Shown here: positions 7,481-15,648 of the stretch, in pieces
Numbering within the stretch: position 1 is the stretch's first letter
Layout of the letters: each line of letters opens with the position of its first letter
Program-made: the position numbers and the translations under genes
Assembly (NCBI GenBank): GCA_009694165.1
Contig: SHVP01000054.1
Span: 1-17,216, forward strand
From: Alphaproteobacteria bacterium
Lineage (GTDB): Bacteria; Pseudomonadota; Alphaproteobacteria; SHVP01
DNA: 17,216 nt
Reading direction: 5' to 3'
Notes under the pieces: generated by a model
The model's input: the letters and a program-made list of their open reading frames with translations, nothing else
The model's database searches: none
What the model was told of the DNA's origin: nothing

Positions 7481-8191
7481 TCATTCCGCGGCGCAGCGGG
7501 CGGTCGCATTGGCGCCCAATCGAGTGATCACCTCGTCGGTCGCCAGGACATCGCCGAAATTCTGGATGAACGAGCAGAGCGCCGCCGCATGGTCAGCATC
7601 GCTGCCGGCCGAGCAAGCATCCGACACCATGACCGAGCGAAAATTCAGCATCATGGCGTCCCGGCCCGTAGATTCGCAGCAGACATTGGTCGCCGTTCCC
7701 GTGATCAGGACGGTGTCGACGCCGCGGCTACGCAGGATCCGTTCGAGGACCGAGGATCCCTGAATGAAGGCGCTGTAGCGTGTCTTCTTGACGAAGAGGT
7801 CACCTTCGGCCGGCTTCAGGTCGGCATAGATCCGGTGACCATCGTGCCCGTCGGCCATGGTTTCGCTGCGCCGTTCGAACACCGCTGGCGCCGAAAGCTC
7901 GCGATGAAAGTGCGACCAACTGTCCCGTGATTCCTCGGTGAACGTGTTAAGAATCCAGACGACGGTTCCGCCGCGTTCGCGCATCGCCTGCGCCAGTCGA
8001 TTGATGTTGGGGCAAGTAGATGCGGCGGTTGCTACATAGGCATGGCCGGCGCCCGCCTTGACGAAGGCGTTCTGCATGTCGACGACCAGCAGTGCCGTGG
8101 TCGCGGCGGCAAAGGAGTCGTAAGCGTGCAATTTACCGCGTCGCTTAACGACCCGTTCCGCCACCTCGCTCGGAATCTCAAATCGGTGCAT
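7481..8191 (-). CDS. Isochorismatase-family cysteine hydrolase
   Basis: The 236-aa product has the complete triad of the isochorismatase-like superfamily: Asp38 in LLVVDMQNAF, Lys136 in VKKTRYSAF and Cys171 in GTATNVCCESTGRDA. The motif order and spacing are most like N-carbamoyl or ureidoacrylate amidohydrolases (RutB, N-carbamoylsarcosine amidase), so a C-N hydrolysis on a small amide is likelier than isochorismate cleavage. The protein looks cytoplasmic. ATG 8189-8191 follows GGGGAGAG by only a few nt, and the gap from the preceding VOC gene is 9 nt, so it is the last gene of the minus-strand operon 8201-10270. Its TGA abuts the TAG of the convergent VOC gene with no spacer. Substrate unknown. 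Confidence 0.9.
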   Translation of the reverse strand: MHRFEIPSEVAERVVKRRGKLHAYDSFAAATTALLVVDMQNAFVKAGAGHAYVATAASTCPNINRLAQAMRERGGTVVWILNTFTEESRDSWSHFHRELSAPAVFERRSETMADGHDGHRIYADLKPAEGDLFVKKTRYSAFIQGSSVLERILRSRGVDTVLITGTATNVCCESTGRDAMMLNFRSVMVSDACSAGSDADHAAALCSFIQNFGDVLATDEVITRLGANATARCAAE

Positions 8192-8200
8192 GACTCTCCC

Positions 8201-8584
8201 CTAGCGTCCGGCGGGCTGGAACATATGGATTTCGTTGCCGTACAGATCGTAGAACCGCGCCGTAGTACCCCAGACCTCGACCATGGGTGGATCCTTGAAC
8301 CGGACCCCGCGGGCGACCAGGGTCCGATGGGCGCTAACGCAGTCGTCAGTGGCAACGATCAAGACCGGCTGCCGGCCCACCCCGCTATCGTGGGCGAATT
8401 GCGGGCGTTGGTCGAGAACCAGGGTGACGTCGGGCTGGTCGGGCGCCGAGACGGTCAACCAGCGGGTGCCGTCGGCATAGGTTTCGTCCTGTCGTTTCAC
8501 CCAACCGAGTGTCCGCGTGTACCAGGCGCACGCTTCGTCGCAGTCGCGCACGTGGACGGTGATCTGGGCCAGGCGGATTTTCAT
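8201..8584 (-). CDS. Single-domain VOC (glyoxalase/bleomycin-resistance fold) protein
   Basis: The 127-aa product has the single-domain VOC length and layout: ITVHVRDCDEACAWYTRTLG at the N-terminus, PVLIVATDDCVSAHRTLVARG in the middle and TTARFYDLYGNEIHMFQP at the end. His11 (ITVHVRD) is in the usual first metal-ligand position. The second, usually Glu in GNxIEL, reads His120 in GNEIHMF, which is still a possible ligand. VOC members include glyoxalases, epimerases, dioxygenases and binding proteins, so the reaction cannot be named. Its ATG overlaps the stop of the upstream lipoprotein gene (ATGA, 8581-8584), implying translational coupling. It is third of four genes in the operon ending with the cysteine hydrolase. 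Confidence 0.88.
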   Translation of the reverse strand: MKIRLAQITVHVRDCDEACAWYTRTLGWVKRQDETYADGTRWLTVSAPDQPDVTLVLDQRPQFAHDSGVGRQPVLIVATDDCVSAHRTLVARGVRFKDPPMVEVWGTTARFYDLYGNEIHMFQPAGR

Positions 8585-8781
8585 CGCGCGGGTCCCGGGG
8601 CCGGCAGGATCGGATTGCCTTGCTCGTCGTGCCTGGGTGGTTCCGAAATCCGGCTCGGCTGAACGTAGCGCTTGAACATGTAATCGTCGCGCAGTTCGAA
8701 TTTCGGAATGAGCTCGGCACAGCCGGCGAGCGCTATCGCGGCCGTGACGGCGAGGGCGCGGGCGACATGGTGCCGTCTCAC
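8581..8781 (-). CDS. Small predicted lipoprotein
   Basis: The 66-aa product begins MRRHHVARALAVTAAIALAG followed by Cys21. This is a classic type II signal peptide: basic n-region, Ala/Val/Leu h-region and lipobox LAGC. The mature part is only about 46 residues, charged and Pro-rich, with FELRDDYMFKRY and NPILPAPGPA, and is not a recognised domain. It should be anchored in the inner or outer membrane facing the periplasm. The GTG start at 8779-8781 lies 1 nt after the TGA of the amidohydrolase gene, and its own stop overlaps the next ATG, so it is embedded in the operon. A tiny lipoprotein in a catabolic operon is odd; it could be an accessory to uptake or simply an orphan. Confidence 0.75.
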   Translation of the reverse strand: MRRHHVARALAVTAAIALAGCAELIPKFELRDDYMFKRYVQPSRISEPPRHDEQGNPILPAPGPAR

Positions 8782-8782
8782 G

Positions 8783-10270
8783 TCACGCCGCTTTCTTTGA
8801 CTTCGCAGACGATGCCCGCCGCAGCTGTTTGGCCGCCGCGCCCTCCACCGCTGTCCCCTTGAAGAAATTAGGGTTCATCTGGCCGTGTTGCTCGACGATA
8901 TTGGCGAAGGTGAACGAGCGAAAGTCGCCCTCGCTGATCAGGCCGTCTTCCACCAGCCCGTAGGCCTCGGCCAGGACGGCGTTGATATTGGTCACATCCC
9001 AATGGCCCGCATCGGAGCTGAACACCGCCTTCAGCTTGACGCCGAAGTGGTTGAGCTTGCTGTTGAAGGCGACAGCTACCATGCGGTCGTCGGCCTCGCA
9101 GCCGTAGTAGAAATTGGGAATGAAGCGGTCGCAAAGATCGCGCTCGTCGGTAACGGCGGCGGCGGCGAATTCATCCATCGTCTTCAGATCGACGGCCCCG
9201 GAGCCGCCATAGCTGATGTCGCCACGATTACCGCCGAGGCGAGGGGTTATTTCCTTGCCATACGCTTGGAGCAAACGACTCAACTCGGCGGCGTCGACGC
9301 GGCGCGGATCGAGATCCTTGAGCATCTTGCGCGCGTTGCGTTTTTCCCAATGTTCGACGATGTCGCCGAACAGATTGCACGCCCAGGCGACGCCGCCTTC
9401 AAGGAACGCAATATTGAGTTGCGGGAAGCGTTTGGTCACTCCGCCGAAAAACAACGCCTTGGCAAAAGCCTCGCCCGATGCGGCGAAGTGGCCGATGTGG
9501 TTATACATGTAGTTGTTGGTGGTGGCCCGGGCACCCCAGCCCATGCTGTTTGAATGCGCCGAGGGCGAGACGCCAAGCTCCACGAACTTGCGCCACACCG
9601 GGTCGTAGTCGTAGTCGCTGTCGAGGGCGAGCGGATCGATCCACGATGCATAGCGGGACAGCTTCCCTAATTTCTTGGTCAACGCCTTGATCGGGCGCTG
9701 CACCGTTGCGGCGATCATCACCGCCTTCAAGCCCAGCGTCTTAACCGCGTATTCAGTTTCCTCAATCGCCTCCTTCGGAGTATGCATCGGAATGACGGCC
9801 GCTGGCGTCAACCGCGCGGCGTGGCTGCGATACAGATCCGCATACATCACGTTGAGCGACCGACAAACCGCGCGCCGGAGTTCGTCTTCCCAATAGCTGA
9901 CGAAGGGCAGTCCAGTCGAGGTGTAGACGATCGAATAGTCGATGCCGAACTCGTCCATCCGCTCCCGCATGAGCTGCGGCAACATGGCGGTGGCACGGTC
10001 GGTCGTGTTGCGGGCGGGCATGATCCAAAAAGGCGGACGGATCGCGCGCCAGTCGCGCCGGTCCTTGTCGGACATGGCATACCAGCCCCACGGCCCACCG
10101 CCGGTCGTCATCAGTGTCGTGTAACGCTTGGCGATGCGCGGGCCGGCGACCTGCTTGATGTAGTCGAGCATGACCGGGCCGATCTCGACGATGTGGCCAT
10201 CGCCGTCGACGATCGGGTGTTTAAGACGCTGACGGATTCGGGCGGATTCGGTTGCAGACGGCTTGGACAT
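8783..10270 (-). CDS. Amidohydrolase-2 family metal-dependent hydrolase/decarboxylase
   Basis: The 495-aa product is a PF04909-like (ACMSD-related) TIM-barrel protein, longer than most family members (about 300-400 aa) because of insertions and a basic Ala/Lys tail (KKAA end). Metal-site candidates are D24-x-H26 in IVDGDGHIVE, His239 in SPSAHSNSMGW and Asp420 in FSSDAGHWD. FLEGGVAWACNLFGD (289-303) is typical of the family's barrel core. Members hydrolyse or decarboxylate cyclic, often aromatic, carboxylates or amides. I chose ATG 10268-10270: the frame extends 34 residues further, but that part (RRGPSGGRRNDWP) is not protein-like and lies in the divergent promoter gap. A possible promoter is TGGCAA at 10312-10317 and GATATT at 10290-10295 on the minus strand. 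First gene of the four-gene operon down to 7481. Substrate unknown. Confidence 0.85.
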   Translation of the reverse strand: MSKPSATESARIRQRLKHPIVDGDGHIVEIGPVMLDYIKQVAGPRIAKRYTTLMTTGGGPWGWYAMSDKDRRDWRAIRPPFWIMPARNTTDRATAMLPQLMRERMDEFGIDYSIVYTSTGLPFVSYWEDELRRAVCRSLNVMYADLYRSHAARLTPAAVIPMHTPKEAIEETEYAVKTLGLKAVMIAATVQRPIKALTKKLGKLSRYASWIDPLALDSDYDYDPVWRKFVELGVSPSAHSNSMGWGARATTNNYMYNHIGHFAASGEAFAKALFFGGVTKRFPQLNIAFLEGGVAWACNLFGDIVEHWEKRNARKMLKDLDPRRVDAAELSRLLQAYGKEITPRLGGNRGDISYGGSGAVDLKTMDEFAAAAVTDERDLCDRFIPNFYYGCEADDRMVAVAFNSKLNHFGVKLKAVFSSDAGHWDVTNINAVLAEAYGLVEDGLISEGDFRSFTFANIVEQHGQMNPNFFKGTAVEGAAAKQLRRASSAKSKKAA

Positions 10271-10465
10271 GGGCAATACACTACCTAAAATATCGATGGC
10301 AGAACGGATGTTGCCATGGAGTTCGCGACACGGCCAATCGTTTCGACGACCGCCCGACGGCCCTCGACGCAATCGACGCGGGCAACACCGCGGTGTTCAA
10401 GGTCCTGAAATGGCTCGAAGAGGAAGTTTGGTTCACGTCGACCGCGCGTTGGTTCGGTCGGGCGA

Positions 10466-11866
10466 ATGAGCGCCTTGTGGTCGCTGACGGCCACGCAGTT
10501 GCTGGCGGGATATCGCTCGCGACAATTCTCGCCCGTCGAGGTTGTGCGATCGGTCGTCGATCGGATCGAGCACTTTGATCGCCGGTTCAACGCGTTCTGC
10601 GTATTCGATCCGGAAGCGGCGCTGACGGCCGCCCGGGAGTCCGAGCGATGTTGGCGGGCGAACGCGCCGCGCGGCCTGCTCGAAGGCGTGCCGATTTCGG
10701 TCAAGGACCTGATCCATGTAAGGGGGTGGCCGACTCGCCACGGCTCCAAGGCAACCCCCGCCGACGGCCCGTGGGATTTCGATTCGCCCTCTGTTGCCCA
10801 CGTGCGCCAAGCGGGGGCAATTCTTCTCGGCAAGACGACGACGCCGGAGTTCGGGCACAAGGGAGTGACCGAGTCGCCGTTGACCGGACGCACGAGCAAT
10901 CCCTGGAACGTCGCCATGAATCCCGGCGGCTCGTCCGGTGGAGCCGGAGCGGCCCTCGCGGCGGGAATGGGACCATTGGCACTCGGAACCGACGGCGGCG
11001 GGTCCTGCCGGAAGCCGGCCAGCTACTGCGGCGTGGTTGGCATGAAGCCGAGCCATGGCCTTGTCCCCGCCTGGCCGCCGAGCGCGCTGTGGCCCCTGTC
11101 GACCTCAGGACCCATGGCCCGCAGTGCCGATGATTGCGCCCTGCTGCTGGAAGTGATCGCACGACCCGACCTGCGCGATCCGATGACCGATGGGCGAACC
11201 GAGCGATTTGCCGATATGGTCGAACATTCCGTTCGCGATTTGCGGATTGGCTTTACCACCAGCCTCGGCGGATCGCGGGCGCGCCCCGAAGTGGCCGCCG
11301 TCGTCCGGCAGGCGGCCGAGCGGTTTCGTCAACTGGGCGCAGAGGTGATGGATGACGATCCGGAGATTCCCGATCCCCTGCCGACCTATCGCACGTTGCT
11401 CGACAGCGGTTGGCTCAATATTGTTCGGGGGATGAGCGAAGCGCAGCAAGCCGAGTTCGATCCCACGTTCAGCGATGCCCTCGCTCGCGCGGCAAAGATC
11501 ACGGCCAACGACCTGCGGCAGGCCCTTGACGACCGCCTCCGCCTGGCGGCCCGACTGGCCGCCTATCACGCGCGCTACGACCTGCTGTTGTGTCCGACCA
11601 ACCCGGTGACCGCGTACCCGCACGGGACACGTGAGCCCGTTCCGGAGCCGGGGGATTGGTTCTCGGCCACCGTGTGCTTCACCTTCCCGTTCAACATCAC
11701 TGGTCAACCGGCGATCAGCGTCCCGTGCGGCGAGAGCGCTGCGGGGTTGCCCATCGGTTTGCAGATCGTCGGCCCGAGCCGTGCCGATCATCGGGTGCTG
11801 CGCGCGGCCCAGGCTTTTGAGCTGGTGTCGGGCTGGAAGGGGCGATTGGCGCCGCTTGGACCATGA
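10466..11866 (+). CDS. Amidase-signature family amidase (intact paralogue)
   Basis: The 466-aa product has the full amidase-signature Ser-Ser-Lys triad: Lys80 in VPISVKDL, Ser156 in NPGGSSGG and nucleophile Ser180 in GTDGGGSCRKPA. The 24-residue spacing between the two serines is the family's usual one. ITGQPAISVPCG and GLPIGLQIVGP close the domain, as normal. The family hydrolyses carboxamides (aryl amides, acyl amides, Gln-tRNA in GatA); the length and lack of GatB/C neighbours argue for a stand-alone catabolic amidase. ATG 10466 begins MSALWSLTATQLLAGYRSRQ, the conserved N-terminal helix; the ribosome site is weak (GGTCGGGCG). Its TGA overlaps the ATG of a second, broken amidase. The start is 195 nt from the divergent amidohydrolase. 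Confidence 0.93.
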   Translation: MSALWSLTATQLLAGYRSRQFSPVEVVRSVVDRIEHFDRRFNAFCVFDPEAALTAARESERCWRANAPRGLLEGVPISVKDLIHVRGWPTRHGSKATPADGPWDFDSPSVAHVRQAGAILLGKTTTPEFGHKGVTESPLTGRTSNPWNVAMNPGGSSGGAGAALAAGMGPLALGTDGGGSCRKPASYCGVVGMKPSHGLVPAWPPSALWPLSTSGPMARSADDCALLLEVIARPDLRDPMTDGRTERFADMVEHSVRDLRIGFTTSLGGSRARPEVAAVVRQAAERFRQLGAEVMDDDPEIPDPLPTYRTLLDSGWLNIVRGMSEAQQAEFDPTFSDALARAAKITANDLRQALDDRLRLAARLAAYHARYDLLLCPTNPVTAYPHGTREPVPEPGDWFSATVCFTFPFNITGQPAISVPCGESAAGLPIGLQIVGPSRADHRVLRAAQAFELVSGWKGRLAPLGP

Positions 11867-13230
11867 CGGAACTGGCAAACTTGACGGCGAGGGAATTGGT
11901 CGCCGGATACCGCCGCGGGGACTTCTCCCCGGTCGACGTGACCGATCGCATTCTGTAGCGCATCGAGGCTCATGATTCGCGGCTGAACGCCTTTGTCCTT
12001 GTCGGCGCGCCGGCCGCGCGGTGGCGGCGACGCGAACCGATCGGCCCCCTCGACGGCGTGCCGGTTTCGATCAAGGACCTGCTGTCGACCAAAGGTTGGC
12101 TTACCGTCTACGGGTCGAAAACGACCGATGCCCAACAGCCGGGGGATGACTACGCCCCCGCGGTCGCGCATTTGCGCGAAGCGGGAGCGGTGATCATCGG
12201 CAAGACGGCAACCCCCGAATTCGGTCACAAGGGCGTCACCGAGAGCCTGCGCCATGGCATCACGCGCAATCCCTGGAATATCAGCCTTACCCCCGGCGGA
12301 TCGTCGGGCGGTGCGGCGGCGGCGCTGGCGGCGGGCTTCGGGCCGCTGGCTCTCGGGACGGACGGTGGCGGATCGTGCCGGACTCCAGCCAATTTCTGCC
12401 GCATCGTCGGAATGAAACCGTCGGCCGGCTGCGTGCCGGTATGGCCGCCATCGTCGTGGGCCCATTTGTCGACGCCTGGGCCGATGGCCCGCTGCGTTGA
12501 GGACGTAGCCCGCCTACTGACGGTTGTCGCGCGGCCAGACCAGAGGGACCCGGCGCCGCGATCTGGCCGGGTTCAGGACTACGGGGCGGGCCTTGGCGAC
12601 GGCGTTCATGGCTTGCGCTGCGCCTTCGATCTCGGGTTCGGCAGCCCGGTGAAGCGCGAGGTCCGGGCCGTTGTGACTCGAGCGGTCGAACGCCTGGCGG
12701 GGTTCTGCGCCCTGGTCGAGCCCACCCGCCTGCCTGTCGGGGACACCATCGAGTTGTTTCGCGTGTTCTACTTCGCTGGCATCGCCACGACCGTCGCGTC
12801 GATCGCGCCCGAGCGTCGCGCTCTCCTCGAGCCGATGGTGCGGGAAGTGGCCGCGGCCGGCGAGCGAATCAGAGCCGTGCAATATGTCGACGCCTTGCGG
12901 CAGGCAAGCGACCTGGCTCGGCGTTTCCACGCGTTCTTTCAACGCTTCGATTTGATCGTTACCGAGACCAACGCGGTAGCCGCCTTTCCGGTTGGGCGGG
13001 TTGCGCCCGACCCCGATGGGGAAGGGGATTGGCGCAACTTCTCGCCATCGCTGTTCCCGGTGAACCTCGCCGGCCTGTCGGCCATTTCGCTACCTTGCGG
13101 GCGGACGCCCGCGGGCCTCCCCGTGGGTCTCCAGATCATCGGACCGCGCGGTCGCGACGACCTGGTGTTGCGCGCCGCCAAAGCATTGGAACTGACCACC
13201 GGGCTCCGCAATCAGCTGGCGCCGCTCTAG
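11863..13230 (+). pseudogene. Second amidase-signature paralogue with amber stop at codon 32
   Basis: ATG 11863 overlaps the upstream stop (ATGA) and opens MTELANLTARELVAGYRRGD, matching the N-terminus of the upstream amidase. Codon 32, TAG at 11956-11958, interrupts DVTDRIL, stop, RIEAHDSRLNAF; a CAG Gln codon would fit the family there. The same frame then runs to TAG 13228-13230, giving a 455-residue equivalent with intact Lys71 (VSIKDL), Ser147 (PGGSSGG) and Ser171 (GGGSCRTPA). GLSAISLPCG and GLPVGLQIIGP end the domain. Internal starts such as GTG 12058 would keep all three catalytic residues but lose the first 65 residues that form part of the fold, and no ribosome site is evident there. 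Probably a recent pseudogene or a sequence error, since the rest is well conserved. Confidence 0.8.
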
Positions 13231-13278
13231 GCGCTGACGATGATGTATAGTCTGCCGTCGTTCAAGGGAGTCTGGGCA

Positions 13279-13998
13279 ATGAGTGCGCAAGAAGCCGATC
13301 TACCCGCAAATCATCTTGGTGATGCGCGCGACATCGATGTGTTCGAGAAGCTGGTGGCCTGGTCCGGGCTCGATGTCGTTGACGTCGGGTGCGCCGACGG
13401 TTCGTTGGCTGCCGCGCTCGCCAAACGGGGGGCCCGTGTCCTCGGCATTGAATCCGATCCTATTCAGGCGAAAAAGAATCGCGGCGCCGCAGCGGTCGAC
13501 AACGTTACCCTCATCGAAGGGTCGGCTGAGCGAATCCCACGCGAGGCCGGGACGGTCGACGGCGTCATCTTCAGCAAGTCCCTGCATCACGTTCCGGCCG
13601 GCCTGATGGATGCGGCCCTAAGCGAGGCGGCGCGGGTGCTCAAGCGCGAGCGGGGCTTCCTCTTCGTCCTCGAGCCCGACATCAGCGGTCAGTTTTCGCA
13701 GTTGGTGAAACCATTCCACGACGAGACGGTCGTTCGGCGCCAGGCGCTCGACGCCCTGGCGCGCACGGCGGATCGTCTGTTTCGGCAAATGGACGAGTAC
13801 TGGTACACGAGCACCAATCTGTTTTCCGATTTCGCCGCTTTCGAAAAGAGAATGGCGGGCTCCACGTACAACAAGATTGATTCGGTTCGCATCGACACAC
13901 CGGGTGTGCGGACGATGTTTGAGGCGGGTCGCGAGGCCGAGGGCTATCGCTTTCGAAACCTCATGCGTGTTCGCCTGTACCGCGAAGCCCGGTCCTAA
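13279..13998 (+). CDS. Class I SAM-dependent methyltransferase
   Basis: The 239-aa product has the Rossmann-type methyltransferase core: motif I VVDVGCADGS (33-42), acidic end of strand 2 in VLGIESD (54-60), VTLIEGSAERIP around 77-87 and GVIFSKSLHHVP (95-106), followed by SEAARVLKRERGFLFVLEPD. This is a Methyltransf_11/UbiE-like pattern in which SAM binds the motif I glycines. The C-terminal third, with DEYWYTSTNLFSDF, probably forms the substrate cap. I chose ATG 13279 because AAGGGAG lies 8 nt upstream; the frame opens earlier at 13240 without such a site. It lies 48 nt after the amidase pseudogene and 9 nt before the NAD(P)HX repair gene, so it may be co-transcribed with the latter. Acceptor unknown. 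Confidence 0.88.
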   Translation: MSAQEADLPANHLGDARDIDVFEKLVAWSGLDVVDVGCADGSLAAALAKRGARVLGIESDPIQAKKNRGAAAVDNVTLIEGSAERIPREAGTVDGVIFSKSLHHVPAGLMDAALSEAARVLKRERGFLFVLEPDISGQFSQLVKPFHDETVVRRQALDALARTADRLFRQMDEYWYTSTNLFSDFAAFEKRMAGSTYNKIDSVRIDTPGVRTMFEAGREAEGYRFRNLMRVRLYREARS

Positions 13999-14007
13999 TC
14001 GTCGACG

Positions 14008-15510
14008 ATGGCGTCGTCCGGCACCGGCGGGCACCAGCAGCATCTGGTCCTGAGCGTCGCCGAGATGTATGCGGCCGACGCGGCGACGATCGCCGCGGGG
14101 GTCTCGGGCGAACAACTCATGGAAGCGGCCGGCACGGCAGTAGCGGGCGAGGTGCGACTGGGATGGTCGCGTCGGCCGGTCGTGGTGCTGTGCGGTCCTG
14201 GCAATAATGGCGGCGACGGTTTTGTCGCGGCTCGCCTGCTGCAGGAGGCGGGATGGCCGGTTTGCGTCGCCCTGCTCGGCGATCGCAGCCATCTGGGGGG
14301 CGATGCCGCGCTCAATGCGAAGCGATGGAGCGGCGACACGGTTGCGCTCGAGCCGTCGGCGCTCGCCGGCCGGGCGCTGGTGATCGACGCGATTTTCGGC
14401 GCTGGTCTCACGCGCCCACTCGAGGGAGCGGCCAGGGCTACCCTCGAGCGGGCGGTCGGCGAGGGCTTGCCGCTCGTGGCCGTCGATGTCCCGAGCGGTG
14501 TCCACGGCGACAGCGGCGCCGTGCTTGGCTATGCCGCCCCGGCGGCGCGAACGGTGACCTTCGTGCGCAAGAAGCCTGGCCACCTGCTGCTGCCGGGGCG
14601 GTTGCTGTGCGGCAAGACGCGGGTGGCAGAGATCGGGACGCCCTCGCGGGTCAGCGAAAACCTGCCGCGGCACACTTGGGACAATCACCCCGATCTTTGG
14701 CGCGACCGAGTAGCGAGCCAGACGATCGACGGGCACAAATATGCGCGCGGCTATGCCGTCGTCGTCAGCGGCGGGGTCGAAACCACCGGGGCCGCGCGGT
14801 TGGCTGCCACCGCCGCCCTGCAGAGCGGAGCGGGGCTGGTCGGCGTAGCCTGCCCAGCCGATGCGCTTGCGGTCTTGGCGGCAAGCCTGACGGCGGTCAT
14901 GACCAAGGTTGTCCCCGACCTCGCCGCCTTTGAAGCCTTCGCCCGCGATCCGCGGCGGACAGCCATCCTGCTCGGGCCGGGAAACGGCATCAACGAGCGC
15001 ACACGTTCGTTCGTCCTCGCCGCTCTCTCGCTGGGCAAGGCATGCGTGATCGACGCTGACGCGATCACGGTGTTCGCCTCGACGCCGAACGAACTCTTTT
15101 CGGCGATCCAGGGCCCTTGCTTGCTGACTCCGCACGAGGGCGAGTTCGTCCGTTTGTTTCCGGATCTGCCGCCGGGCTCCGGAAGCAAGCTCGAGCGGGC
15201 ACGCGAGGCGGCCCGACGGTCGGGCGCCACCGTTCTGCTCAAAGGGCCCGATACCGTCGTCGCCACCCCCGATGGCCGAGCCACCATCAACGCCAATGCA
15301 CCACCAGCATTGGCGACCGCCGGGACGGGGGATGTTCTGGCCGGCATCGCCCTCGGCCTGATGGCGCGGGGAATTGATCCATTCCGCGCGGGCAGCACGG
15401 CGGCGTGGATTCACGGTGAGACGGCAAGGCCGTGGTGCGGGGGGATGACGGCCGAGGATCTCGCTTCCAGCCTTGGACATGAATTAAACTATTTATATTC
15501 CAATTGTTGA
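14008..15510 (+). CDS. nnr: Bifunctional NAD(P)H-hydrate epimerase/dehydratase
   Basis: The 500-aa product joins two metabolite-repair enzymes. The N-terminal YjeF domain (epimerase, about 14-215) shows CGPGNNGGDGFVAARLL (62-78), IDAIFGAGLTR (126-136) and VDVPSGVHGDSG (159-170). The C-terminal ribokinase-like dehydratase (about 225-490) shows HKYARGYAVVVSGG (243-256), LLGPGNG (321-327), LLTPHEGEF (372-380) and the signature ATAGTGDVLAG (436-446) with catalytic Asp442. Together they convert R- and S-NAD(P)HX back to NAD(P)H using ATP or ADP in the cytoplasm. The ATG 14008 start gives a typical short lead before LSVAEMYAADAA; no clear ribosome site. After the conserved TAEDL the protein ends with GHELNYLYSNC, encoded by abruptly AT-rich DNA, an unusual tail for the family. 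Confidence 0.95.
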   Translation: MASSGTGGHQQHLVLSVAEMYAADAATIAAGVSGEQLMEAAGTAVAGEVRLGWSRRPVVVLCGPGNNGGDGFVAARLLQEAGWPVCVALLGDRSHLGGDAALNAKRWSGDTVALEPSALAGRALVIDAIFGAGLTRPLEGAARATLERAVGEGLPLVAVDVPSGVHGDSGAVLGYAAPAARTVTFVRKKPGHLLLPGRLLCGKTRVAEIGTPSRVSENLPRHTWDNHPDLWRDRVASQTIDGHKYARGYAVVVSGGVETTGAARLAATAALQSGAGLVGVACPADALAVLAASLTAVMTKVVPDLAAFEAFARDPRRTAILLGPGNGINERTRSFVLAALSLGKACVIDADAITVFASTPNELFSAIQGPCLLTPHEGEFVRLFPDLPPGSGSKLERAREAARRSGATVLLKGPDTVVATPDGRATINANAPPALATAGTGDVLAGIALGLMARGIDPFRAGSTAAWIHGETARPWCGGMTAEDLASSLGHELNYLYSNC

Positions 15511-15540
15511 AAGATATTAGTTACCTAAAAAGTTAAATGC
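15481..15540. other. AT-rich patch at the 3' end of nnr
   Basis: Hand count gives 13 G or C in 60 bases, against a strongly GC-rich background on both sides. It covers the last ten codons of nnr and 30 bases after its stop. TTGAAA at 15508-15513 and TTAAAT at 15533-15538 could be a weak promoter with a 19-nt spacer, but no GC-rich stem or T-run marks a terminator. The rest of the gap up to 15613 shows nothing recognisable. Confidence 0.6.
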
Positions 15541-15613
15541 GGTGCGCCGGGTCGGCGGCGGTTGGTCGGCAGCGCTTGCGCCATGGCCAGGCCCTGTGTT
15601 GGCGGCCGGATTC

Positions 15614-15637
15614 GTGCGGGAAAAAGCGGTTCCGCAC
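15614..15637. repeat. Short inverted repeat upstream of the tRNA promoter
   Basis: GTGCGG at 15614-15619 and CCGCAC at 15632-15637 form a perfect 6-bp inverted repeat with a 12-nt loop. The right arm overlaps the expected -35 region of the tRNA promoter. No T-run follows, so it is not an intrinsic terminator. It could be an operator or chance. Confidence 0.3.
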
Positions 15638-15648
15638 CAGAATCCTTG

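Noticed and set aside
3839..11958. Amber codon recoding (read-through of TAG in copy 3 and the second amidase)
   Set aside because: TAG is the ordinary stop of several genes here, including the permease, copies 1 and 2, the small VOC protein and trigger factor, and no suppressor tRNA or pyrrolysine gene is seen.
13618..15480. 620-codon reverse open frame opposite the methyltransferase and nnr
   Set aside because: The plus strand holds clear methyltransferase and NAD(P)HX repair motifs; the reverse translation is Arg/His/Gln-rich with no domain, typical of GC-rich shadows.
15614..15637. Intrinsic terminator after nnr
   Set aside because: The 6-bp stem has a 12-nt loop and no following T-run, and it overlaps the tRNA promoter.
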